Shown piece after piece: positions 43,791 through 51,221 of a stretch of 51,834 nt of DNA. The translations under genes were made by a program, and so were the position numbers. The notes beneath the pieces were generated by a model. It had not been told where the DNA came from. It ran no database searches and worked only from the letters and a program-made list of their open reading frames with translations. The stretch's first letter is position 1; each line of letters begins with the position of its first letter. Origin of the DNA: Leptolyngbya sp. DLM2.Bin15 (lineage in GTDB: Bacteria; Cyanobacteriota; Cyanobacteriia; RECH01); the NCBI GenBank assembly GCA_007694125.1, contig RECH01000352.1, positions 1 to 51,834 of the forward strand, read 5' to 3'.

Positions 43791-46019
43791 TTACTGGGCC
43801 TGGAGATTGCGAATATCAACCCAGGTACCATCGCTTAACTCGGCCCAGGTGCGGTTGAGGGCAAAGGTACGGTTGCCTGTTAGCTCTACGGCCTCGCCTG
43901 AGCCAACGCTGCCAATCACCAATCCGTACGGATCTTCCCGGCGCTCAATGGTGGCTGAGGCGGAAAATGAACCGCTCGGCCCGCGAAAGACGTAGGAATC
44001 TTGCAAGACCAGTTCTTGGGCACCGTCTGCTTCTGCAACCGTTGGCGCAGGTGCAGGTGCAGGCTCGGGCGCGGGCTCTTGGCTCGCAACTGGACGATCG
44101 CCTCCGCTAGCGATCGCCGCATCAATTTGTCGAGCATTCACCCAACTGCCGTCTTCAAGCTGAGCCCAGACGACGCCACCCACCAAGGTTCGACGCGAGG
44201 TGACATCAAACGACGACTCTGAATCAATGGTTCCCACCATCGTTCCACCGGGTTGGTCGTAGCGATCGACCGAAGCGTCGGTGGTAAAGGTACCGCTGGG
44301 CCCTTGGAAATCAGATTCTGAAGCACCAATAATAGCGTCTGTTGGCCCGTCCGCTGCTTCTGGATCAACTGCTTCTGGATCAACTGCTACCTCATCCGCC
44401 GGTTCCTCTGTTTCTGCAACGGGGTCAGGTTCGTCCGCCGGTTCTACGGCCGGCTGGCTACCGTCGAGGTCAACGGTCATCGCATCCACCCAGGTGCCAT
44501 CGGTGGCTTCTGCCCATACGGTGCCATTGGCCAGCGATCGCCGTTGGGTGAGTTGAATCGTCTCACCGGGCATGAGGGTGGTGACTGGCGTGCCACCAGG
44601 ACTGCTACGGAGATCGGTGGGAGCTTTCACAGAGAAAGTGCCACTCGGCCCTTGAAATCCTCGCTCTTCTTCAGGAGGCTCAACGGCAGTCTCTAGTTGA
44701 TCGTCGGGGAGCTCCTCCGCGATGGGAGCAGGCTCCTCTACAGGCTCTTCCGCTACGGGCTCTTCCGCTACGGGCTCTTCCGCCACGGGTTCAGGATCCG
44801 GTTGGGTTGGAATAACTAGCCCATCACCTATGGCCCCGCCGGCAATCTCTACATCAGGATCCACAGCCGTTTCGTCAGGTTCTGCGGGTACCTCTGCGGT
44901 GGGAGTGTCCTGATCCGGCTCTTCCGCTACGGGTGTTTCAGGAGCGTCTGATTCTACTGGCTCAGCAGCAGCATCTGGAGCTGGACTCTCTGGCTGCTCT
45001 GTAAACGAATCGTCTTGCACTGCAGGCGCGGGAGCAGGTGCAGCAGGGGCCGGTGCGGGAGCAGGAGCAGGAGCGGGTGCGGGAGCAGGAGCGGGTGCAG
45101 GGGCAGATACGGGTGCAGCTACGGGCGCTGGCGGAGCTGCAGCTACTGTCCTCGTGCTAGCAGGGCCTGCCAAAAAGTCGGTCGCGACCCATGCTCCATC
45201 AGTGGTTTCGGCCCAAAAATAGGATCCTGCAGGAACTTGGGCTCCGGTTAAAAAAACCTCTGCACCATCGGCTAGGCTGCCGACAATTTCTCCATTAGGC
45301 GTACGTCGTAAATTGACACCACCGCCGGCCTGGGTCGTGATCACAGCCGTTCTGGCTGCACTATCAACCACGCCAGACTGGGTGGAAGCTAAGGTAGTTC
45401 GACCGGCTGCTGCTGAATATTGAAGAAAATCTGTGGCCACCCATTGACCATCACTGAGTTCTGCCCAGAGATAGCCGCCCGCTGATACTTCGCGCCCTGT
45501 CAAAGACACGGATGCGCCGTCAGGCAGGCCTCCTGAAATGGCTCCGTTGGGCCCACCCCGAAGATTAACGCCTACGCCACTGCGGGTAACGATCAGCGCC
45601 TGCCCAGTTGCGATACCTCCCCCAGAACTGGCTGGAGCCACCCCTGCTGTGTCAACCAAATCCCCAAGACCTAGGGAAATTAAGGTTTCTGGGCCAGCTT
45701 TACCATCGGCTAGGAGACCCATGGCAGCTTGGTAGCGTAGAACAGCCGCTTCGGTTCTGGCACCGTAGATGCCATCAGCCGTTAACCCCAGCGATCGCTG
45801 AAGTTCAGCCACGCCTCCCCCCGTGCTGCCCTTGCGGTAAATCATGGCTTCAGCGGGCGTGGCCGCACTGAGCAGGGTGAAGAGAGCGATCGCTCCAACT
45901 AGCCCCATCCAGGCAGAACTGGGAATACGCCAGTCAGCCAATCCAAACTCACGCATGGGTGGTTGGGGGGAGGGATCAGAATAGGCAACCGAGTGGTGGA
46001 TAAAGGCAAGTGATTCCAT
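43791..46019 (-). CDS. secreted peptidoglycan-binding multi-SH3 protein
   Basis: The 742-residue protein has a hydrophobic signal segment (about 38-57, ending ATPAEA), then a PG_binding_1-type domain (about 62-115, GGGVAELQRSLGLTADGIYG). Five SH3b-like repeats of about 60 residues follow, two before and three after the linkers, each ending in W-A-E/Q-x-x-DG-x-WV. A run of alternating proline and alanine and then an acidic linker with EEPVAEEP repeats separate the second and third SH3; glutamate/proline-rich linkers separate the rest. The product is probably exported and wall-associated. The long N-terminus (MESLAFIHHSVAYSDP) is, from memory, usual for cyanobacterial proteins of this type, so the first ATG is kept. 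Confidence 0.85.
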   Translation of the reverse strand: MESLAFIHHSVAYSDPSPQPPMREFGLADWRIPSSAWMGLVGAIALFTLLSAATPAEAMIYRKGSTGGGVAELQRSLGLTADGIYGARTEAAVLRYQAAMGLLADGKAGPETLISLGLGDLVDTAGVAPASSGGGIATGQALIVTRSGVGVNLRGGPNGAISGGLPDGASVSLTGREVSAGGYLWAELSDGQWVATDFLQYSAAAGRTTLASTQSGVVDSAARTAVITTQAGGGVNLRRTPNGEIVGSLADGAEVFLTGAQVPAGSYFWAETTDGAWVATDFLAGPASTRTVAAAPPAPVAAPVSAPAPAPAPAPAPAPAPAPAPAAPAPAPAVQDDSFTEQPESPAPDAAAEPVESDAPETPVAEEPDQDTPTAEVPAEPDETAVDPDVEIAGGAIGDGLVIPTQPDPEPVAEEPVAEEPVAEEPVEEPAPIAEELPDDQLETAVEPPEEERGFQGPSGTFSVKAPTDLRSSPGGTPVTTLMPGETIQLTQRRSLANGTVWAEATDGTWVDAMTVDLDGSQPAVEPADEPDPVAETEEPADEVAVDPEAVDPEAADGPTDAIIGASESDFQGPSGTFTTDASVDRYDQPGGTMVGTIDSESSFDVTSRRTLVGGVVWAQLEDGSWVNARQIDAAIASGGDRPVASQEPAPEPAPAPAPTVAEADGAQELVLQDSYVFRGPSGSFSASATIERREDPYGLVIGSVGSGEAVELTGNRTFALNRTWAELSDGTWVDIRNLQAQ

Positions 46020-46379
46020 AATGCCCCTGTCGTGGCGTAATGGTGGCTAGACAACAGGCGATCGCCCTAGCGTGGCTGAGCCGCATCTAGTACTCTTAAC
46101 TCTTCCTAGTGTAGGCGAGTCCTGAGCATAACCAAGGTGCACCCTATAGGTGCCTTCAGTGCGATCGCTAACACCACAACTATATAAAGACTTGCCTAAA
46201 ACAGCCACCCTTTTGCCAAGCAGTTTACAATCCCTTCGTTTGCTAGCGAATCTGTAACGCTTCCATCAGCCTAGGATGCATGGTTGACAACCCTTGGCGG
46301 TCTTCCCGTGCGACCATCAGCCGATGAACCCAGTGAGATTGCCTCAGCGAGTATCGATTTTCTGGGCTGAGCTGCGCCG
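46020..46379. other. gap between the SH3 protein gene and the small frame at 46.4 kb
   Basis: The 360-bp gap has HIP1 sites at both ends and near its middle, an AT-rich stretch with TATATA (about 46181-46186) that may be the SH3 gene's -10 region, and no gene. A small stem (GCACC-CTATA-GGTGC, around 46139-46153) is not followed by T's. Confidence 0.35.
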
Positions 46380-46550
46380 CTAGGGGCGATCGCTCCGAGT
46401 TCTGGAGGAGGGACGCTCAGAACGCTTGCGCAGGCAATCTAGCATTTGCTGCCTGACAGCCTGAGACCAACGGTCAAAATCTACCGGCGTGACGACTGTC
46501 AATGTCGAATGCTGCTCACGATGGGCATTGGAATTTGCTTGGAAATCCAT
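46380..46550 (-). CDS. small hypothetical protein
   Basis: From the ATG at 46550 the product has 56 residues, beginning MDFQANSNAHREQHSTLTVV. The central segment VTPVDFDRWSQAVRQQMLDC looks like an amphipathic helix of a small cyanobacterial protein. The tail is arginine- and serine-rich (LRKRSERPSSRTRSDRP). A TTG 24 bases upstream is also in frame. No ribosome binding site is clear. I do not know a function; the frame could be spurious. Confidence 0.4.
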   Translation of the reverse strand: MDFQANSNAHREQHSTLTVVTPVDFDRWSQAVRQQMLDCLRKRSERPSSRTRSDRP

Positions 46551-46909
46551 GACAGTTATTACATTGGGGTTCAACCCTAGGCTGACATAGATTGCTATGG
46601 ATCAACCTCCGCAGCTATGCGCTTATTGCATCCTGCAGATGTGTTTTTCGCAAATCAGGGATTGTCCATGGCTCAACCTATGCTGCAGATGCAGTAGCCG
46701 TGGTACTTTGCTCTCTTTGCCCTTGATGCCCTCAGGTGGCTCCCGGAGTGGGCGTGTCAGGATTTGTCTATGTTGCTCAGGCTAGTCTAGGCATCAATCG
46801 TTACATCTGCGTGGGAGCGTGATATTAAATCTGGCTAGACCGGCTATGCATTTGGTGATCCATCAACCATGGATCACCAGATGATCACCAGATGATCACC
46901 AGGGCAGAG
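46551..46909. other. gap upstream of the small frame and downstream of the GNAT gene
   Basis: The 359-bp gap contains no gene. ATGATCACCAG occurs twice in tandem (46881-46902) after a partial unit GGATCACCAG (46871-46880), just past the GNAT stop; its significance is unknown. Confidence 0.4.
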
Positions 46910-47410
46910 CTAGAGCGAGTGTTGGGCTAATGTCCTGAGCGCATCGCCAGTGACCCGACAGGTGCGCCAATCGGGTAAGACGGTGGCTCCCATGGTTTTA
47001 TAAAAGCGGATGGCGGGTTCGTTCCAATCCAACACGCTCCACTCCAGCCGTCCTAGGTTGCGATCGACGGCAAGCTGGGCGAGGGCTTGCAAAAAGGCCT
47101 GACCAATTCCCTGACGCCGATACTCGGGCAACACAAACAGATCTTCTAGATAAATGCCTGGCTTGGTGAGAAAGGTGGAGTAGTTGTAGAAAAATAGCGC
47201 GAAGCCGACAATCTGCTCATCCACTTCCGCCACCAAGGCTTCCACATAGGGGCGATCGCAAAATAGATGATTGTGCAAACTCTCTGCATTGCCCACCACC
47301 TGGTGAGACAACTCTTCGTAATCCGCCAAGGCCTGCACCAACTCAAACAAGACTGGGGTATCGGGAGGATGAGCTGGACGAATTGAAAGACTTGGGGAAT
47401 GGGGAACCAT
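46910..47410 (-). CDS. GNAT family N-acetyltransferase
   Basis: The 166-residue protein has the acetyl-CoA binding loop RRQGIG (98-103) in a stretch resembling diamine/thialysine N-acetyltransferases (IYLEDLFVLPEYRRQGIGQA), and a second conserved part, LEWSVLDWNEPAIRFYKTMG. It should transfer acetyl groups to a primary amine; the substrate is not known. Its ATG lies six bases after the glnT-like stop, so the two are surely cotranscribed. This pairing suggests an amine as the common substrate, which is inference. Confidence 0.83.
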   Translation of the reverse strand: MVPHSPSLSIRPAHPPDTPVLFELVQALADYEELSHQVVGNAESLHNHLFCDRPYVEALVAEVDEQIVGFALFFYNYSTFLTKPGIYLEDLFVLPEYRRQGIGQAFLQALAQLAVDRNLGRLEWSVLDWNEPAIRFYKTMGATVLPDWRTCRVTGDALRTLAQHSL

Positions 47411-47416
47411 CGTGCG

Positions 47417-48742
47417 TTAACAATTAATGTATTGATCCAGCTCCCACGCCGTTACTTCAGCGTTATGAGCATTCCATTCATGATACTTGAAGCCTAGGAA
47501 TGTCTTGGCAGCCTGTTCTCCCATCATGGCCATGAGCAGGGGGTCTTTTTCAAAACACTGGAGCGCTTCCAGCAAACTGGTGGGCAACATGTCTAGGTTG
47601 GAAAACTCCGAGCCTCGGACGAACATGTTTTCATCTAAGCGATCGCCCGGACTGGCGTGCTGCTCTACCCCATCCAATCCGGCGGCCAATAGGGCGGCCT
47701 GCGCTAGGTATAGGGTGGTGGCTCCATCCAGCAAGCGGCATTCAAACCGTCCGGCATCGGGAATGCGGATCATGTGGGTGCGGTTGTTGCCGCCATAGGA
47801 CAGGTAGCGAGGGCTCCAAGTGCTGCCGGATTCGGTGGTGGTGGCTCCTAGGCGGCGGTAGGAATTAATGGTGGGATTACAGAGCGCGGTCATACTCCGG
47901 GCATGGCCGAGCACCCCGGCCAGAAATTCGTAGCCTAGCTGGGATAGACCCAGATCATCGTTCAGGTCGGCGAAGACATTGGTGTCCCCCTGCCAGAGGC
48001 TCATGTGGATATGGGCCCCATTGCCGGTGAGGTGGCTGAAGGGCTTGGGCATGAAGGTGGCGGTCAGCCCCTGCTGTTCTGCCAAACTCTTCACCATGTA
48101 TTTGTAAAACACGTGGCGATCGGCGGTGGTCAGGGCATTGTCGTAGGTCCAGTTGATCTCAAACTGTCCATTGGCGTCTTCGTGGTCGCACTGGTAGGGC
48201 TCCCAGCCCAGTTGCTCCATGTAGGTCACTAGGGTGGAAATGAAGCCAAACTGCCGCATTAGGTTCATTTGGTCATAGCAGGGGCGGGCAGCGGTGTCTA
48301 AGTCATCGGCAATTTTGTAGCCCTGCTCGGTTTTCTTCAACAGCAGAAACTCGGCTTCCACCCCCGTTTTGTAGGTATAGCCGAGGGCCTGGCATTGGTC
48401 TAGCACCCGCTTAAAAATCACCCGAGGTGCGGCTTCAAAGGGTTGGCCATTCATATATACATCGCTAGCGACCCAGCCCACGGTGGGTTCCCAGGGCAGC
48501 ACAATCAGCGAGTTGGGATCGGGAATGGCGGCAATGTCGGGTACTTCGGGGCCCAAACCTAGGTTGGAGGCAAAGGGTGCAAAACAGGCCCCATTTTTCT
48601 CGACGTCAGCAATTTGTCGAGCAGGTACCAGTTTGGCGCGGGTTCCGCCCAATAAATCTGTGTAGGAAACTAGGAAAAACTCTAGCCCCAAGTCCTTGGC
48701 CTGCTCAACCAAGCTTTTCTCCGACGGCAACGTTCCAACCAT
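47417..48742 (-). CDS. GlnT-type (short) glutamine synthetase family protein
   Basis: This 441-residue glutamine synthetase homologue has the catalytic set: GVEAEFLLL (about 127-135), the E188 and E195 region (HEDANGQFEINW), NGAHIHMSLW with two histidines (241-250), and RIPDAGRFECRLLDGATT near the middle. The length and sequence fit the GlnT (rhizobial type III) group, not the 473-residue GlnA or the 720-residue GlnN of cyanobacteria. Related enzymes glutamylate ammonia, methylamine or polyamines, so the true substrate is open. ATG at 48742. A GTA-N8-TAC site lies 54 bases upstream, suggesting NtcA control. Confidence 0.83.
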   Translation of the reverse strand: MVGTLPSEKSLVEQAKDLGLEFFLVSYTDLLGGTRAKLVPARQIADVEKNGACFAPFASNLGLGPEVPDIAAIPDPNSLIVLPWEPTVGWVASDVYMNGQPFEAAPRVIFKRVLDQCQALGYTYKTGVEAEFLLLKKTEQGYKIADDLDTAARPCYDQMNLMRQFGFISTLVTYMEQLGWEPYQCDHEDANGQFEINWTYDNALTTADRHVFYKYMVKSLAEQQGLTATFMPKPFSHLTGNGAHIHMSLWQGDTNVFADLNDDLGLSQLGYEFLAGVLGHARSMTALCNPTINSYRRLGATTTESGSTWSPRYLSYGGNNRTHMIRIPDAGRFECRLLDGATTLYLAQAALLAAGLDGVEQHASPGDRLDENMFVRGSEFSNLDMLPTSLLEALQCFEKDPLLMAMMGEQAAKTFLGFKYHEWNAHNAEVTAWELDQYINC

Positions 48743-48796
48743 AGCGGCTCTCCGAATGTCGCTTCTCAGTAAATCAACCTTTTTGATCCAGTATTT

Positions 48797-48810
48797 GTAT
48801 AGTTAGATAC
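48797..48810 (-). promoter_or_regulatory. NtcA-type site upstream of the glnT-like gene
   Basis: GTATAGTTAGATAC is a perfect GTA-N8-TAC palindrome, the binding sequence of the cyanobacterial nitrogen regulator NtcA. On the minus strand a -10-like TTTACT follows after 23 bases, the spacing of NtcA-activated promoters, which puts the predicted start about 20 bases before the ATG at 48742. Site and spacing are seen directly; NtcA binding is inferred. Confidence 0.65.
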
Positions 48811-48896
48811 GTTTCATGGTTTCCGTGGCGGGCGATCGCTTTTTTCCTGCCTGATTCCCCCTTCGTGACCGATCTAGGCAGACCAAATCCCAGTCC

Positions 48897-48910
48897 GTAG
48901 TTATCGTTAC
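48897..48910. promoter_or_regulatory. second NtcA-type site
   Basis: GTAGTTATCGTTAC is a second perfect GTA-N8-TAC, exactly 100 bases from the first. It lies 220 bases before the transporter ATG and has no -10 at the expected distance on either strand, so it may bind NtcA as an upstream or repressor site. Chance occurrence cannot be excluded. Confidence 0.4.
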
Positions 48911-49063
48911 AAACTTGTTTGGAGAGCGATCGCACACTTGACATAACAATTTTCTCATCGTTCCGTCTGACCCAGTTCTTCGGTACTTGATAGCTCCTGA
49001 GCGCAAGTGCCAAGGACTTTTTATGCCTACTTGTCTGGGGTAAATGAGTCCCACAAAGACGGG

Positions 49064-49069
49064 TATAAA
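49064..49069 (+). promoter_or_regulatory. -10 box upstream of the ammonium transporter gene
   Basis: TATAAA is followed by a run of A's and a predicted start near 49076, about 55 bases before the ATG. No -35 is seen at normal spacing, as expected for an activator-dependent promoter, but no GTA-N8-TAC lies at about -41 either. Confidence 0.35.
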
Positions 49070-49130
49070 AAAGAGCGATCGCCCTTTTACTCACGAATTC
49101 CATTGAGTGTTATCCACCTGAGAGTTACTC

Positions 49131-50510
49131 ATGTCGCCTGAAGCAACAGAATTTCTCGGAACCTTTGTCACAGAGTCCTACTATTACTGGGCCTCTGTGT
49201 TCATGCTCGCAATTCACGCAGGCTTCCTTGCCTACGAAGGCGGTGCAGCTCGCACCAAAAACGTGTTGGCCACCATGGTCAAAAACCTGCTCACCCTATC
49301 CGTCGTGGGGCTATCCTTCTACTTCTTTGGCTGGTGGGTTTATGCAGGGTTCTCCATCTTCCCGCGCTTTGGGCCGATCCTGGGCCCTTGGACTAGCGAA
49401 CTCCCCGCCAACCTAGGCACCCTAGATGGCGATGGTCTGTTGGACTTTGTGGCTAGCACCTATCCATGGTCAGCGGCGATGGGCCCCAACATTTCGGATA
49501 ACCTCACGGGGGTCTTTTGGTTTGCCTTCAGCTTGTTTGCCATGACCACCGCCTCGATTATGTCTGGAGCCGTGATTGAGCGCATTCGCCTCGGTGCTTA
49601 CCTGATCTTGGCTGTTGTCCTGGGAGGATTTACCTGGGTGGTGGCAGGCTCATGGGGCTGGAACTACTGGGGCTGGTTCAACACCATCGGCTACCACGAC
49701 TTTGCTTGTTCCGCCGTTGTCCATGGCGTGTCGGGATTCTTCGCCCTAGGCGTGTTGATTAACCTTGGCCCTCGGATTGGTAAATACGACGCCAACGGCA
49801 CCCCCCGCGATATTCGTCCCCACAATCTGCCCCTGACCATGGTGGGCCTGATGCTGATTTTTGTCGGCTTCTACGCCTTCCTGGCTGGCTGCGTGATCTT
49901 TGGCCCTGGCGCAACGGTGGAAACCACGATCTACGGCTCTCCTCTGACCCTGGCCTCCATCGGCGTCAATACGACCCTAGCGCTCTGTGCGGGGATTGTG
50001 GGTGCTTACCTAGGCTCTAAGGGCGATCCATTCTTCACCATTTCCGGTGGGCTGGCGGGTATCATCTCCGTGGGCGCTGGGTTAGATCTATACTCCCCAC
50101 CGTTGATTATTCTGATTGCCTTCATCGGCGCGGTCACCATGCCCTGGGTGGGCAAGTGGATTGAGAAAATTGGCATTGATGACGCCGTGGGTGCCTTTGC
50201 GGTTCATGGCTATTGCGGCATGTTGGGCGCAATGACCGTGGGCATCATGGCCAGCGGCTACCAGGTGCTAGACTATCCTCCCCTTAACTTTGGTGGGCAG
50301 TTGCTGGGTACCTTCCTCTGCACCATTGTGCTGGGGTTGATTCCTGGGTATGGCGTGAGCTGGGTGCTCAAAAAAATGAACCTGCTGCGCGTACCGCCTG
50401 AGGAGGAAATTGAAGGGTTGGATATCGGTGACTTCGGCGTTTCTGGCTACCCAGAATATATGATCGTGCCCGAAGCTGCTGAACGTACCGAAGCCCCTAT
50501 CAGTCACTAG
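49131..50510 (+). CDS. amt: ammonium transporter
   Basis: Amt proteins form trimers in the plasma membrane and take up ammonium. The 459-residue protein has about 11 predicted helices and the twin-histidine pore: H198 (AVVHGVSGF) and H359 (FAVHGYCGM). The conserved aspartate is D190 (YHDFACSA). WSWGWNYWG-type tryptophan segments and GGLAGIISVGAGLD are also present. The C-terminal tail (about 415-459, ending TEAPISH) is cytosolic and could contact PII. It is divergent from the glnT-like gene and followed by a small membrane protein gene after 23 bp. Confidence 0.93.
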   Translation: MSPEATEFLGTFVTESYYYWASVFMLAIHAGFLAYEGGAARTKNVLATMVKNLLTLSVVGLSFYFFGWWVYAGFSIFPRFGPILGPWTSELPANLGTLDGDGLLDFVASTYPWSAAMGPNISDNLTGVFWFAFSLFAMTTASIMSGAVIERIRLGAYLILAVVLGGFTWVVAGSWGWNYWGWFNTIGYHDFACSAVVHGVSGFFALGVLINLGPRIGKYDANGTPRDIRPHNLPLTMVGLMLIFVGFYAFLAGCVIFGPGATVETTIYGSPLTLASIGVNTTLALCAGIVGAYLGSKGDPFFTISGGLAGIISVGAGLDLYSPPLIILIAFIGAVTMPWVGKWIEKIGIDDAVGAFAVHGYCGMLGAMTVGIMASGYQVLDYPPLNFGGQLLGTFLCTIVLGLIPGYGVSWVLKKMNLLRVPPEEEIEGLDIGDFGVSGYPEYMIVPEAAERTEAPISH

Positions 50511-50533
50511 TTCTTGGATCAGAGGAGACTGTT

Positions 50534-50998
50534 ATGTTGATGATTGAAGGCTTGGCTGTAGCCAGCCCGTTCCAAACCTGGGCCGAGTTTGAAGGAGCCA
50601 TGGATGGCCCCACCGGCGGCGCGATCTATACCTTTGCCGATCGCCCTGGAATTAATGCCATCATGCTGATTGTCTCGGCGCTGATGTTCATCTATTTTCT
50701 CTATGCCTCGTTCCACACCAAGATCAACGACGAGCCAGCCAAGAGTCCTACAGCCTTAGGGGTACTCTTCCTAGCTGGAGCCGTCTCTTTGGCCTCGGCA
50801 GCCTACGATGCCTATGCCAACCGCCAACCCCAAGAGGCCTTCCAGCGGCGCTCTACACCGGAGGCGATCGCCCGTCAGCGGTCGGGGTCGCCGGTTTTGT
50901 TTGGGTTAATGGGCATGACCGCTGGTCTACCAAAAGCATTTCAGACGCGATCGAAGCGCCGCCGTAAACCTAGCCGCGATCGCTATTCTCGGTTCTAA
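50534..50998 (+). CDS. small membrane protein linked to amt, unknown function
   Basis: The 154-residue product has two membrane segments at about 40-58 (NAIMLIVSALMFIYFLYASF) and 75-95 (LGVLFLAGAVSLASAAYDA). A polar N-terminus has EGAMDGPTGGAIYTFADRPG. The C-terminal 55 residues are basic (PKAFQTRSKRRRKPSRDRYS) and probably cytosolic. GAGGAG lies six bases before the ATG at 50534, and the gap to amt is 23 bp, so cotranscription is nearly certain. I do not recognise the family. An accessory or regulatory role for the transporter is inferred from position only. Confidence 0.72.
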   Translation: MLMIEGLAVASPFQTWAEFEGAMDGPTGGAIYTFADRPGINAIMLIVSALMFIYFLYASFHTKINDEPAKSPTALGVLFLAGAVSLASAAYDAYANRQPQEAFQRRSTPEAIARQRSGSPVLFGLMGMTAGLPKAFQTRSKRRRKPSRDRYSRF

Positions 50999-51051
50999 GA
51001 CCGAACGTCTGTTCAATCTTCCGCTGTTGCGGTTGCAATGTGTTGAAGGGT

Positions 51052-51074
51052 GGGGCCATCGTGCCCCTTTTTTT
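51052..51074 (+). terminator. intrinsic terminator after amt and its partner gene
   Basis: GGGGC (51052-51056) pairs with GCCCC (51063-51067) around a 6-base loop, followed by seven T's (51068-51074). It lies 54 bases after the small membrane protein stop and is the most classical terminator in the window. Confidence 0.75.
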
Positions 51075-51221
51075 ATGGCCGTTTTGGCTGAAGCAGGGAT
51101 AGGGCCGATGGATCTATTTGCAACCATGGCCTTTTGGACAACTGATGGATGAATCCGAGAGCGATCGCTGATCTAGAGATTACACTGAGCATAAAAACTA
51201 GAGCCTTCTGGTGGTTTACCT

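Larger units (their letters stand above)
48743..49130. other. divergent control region between the glnT-like and ammonium transporter genes
   Basis: The 388-bp region contains the two GTA-N8-TAC sites, three HIP1-type sites and a TATAAA (49064-49069) upstream of the transporter ATG. No gene is present. Confidence 0.6.

Noticed and set aside
48990-49063. NtcA-type site close to the amt promoter
   Set aside because: No GTA-N8-TAC or GT-N10-AC was found at about -41 from the predicted start.
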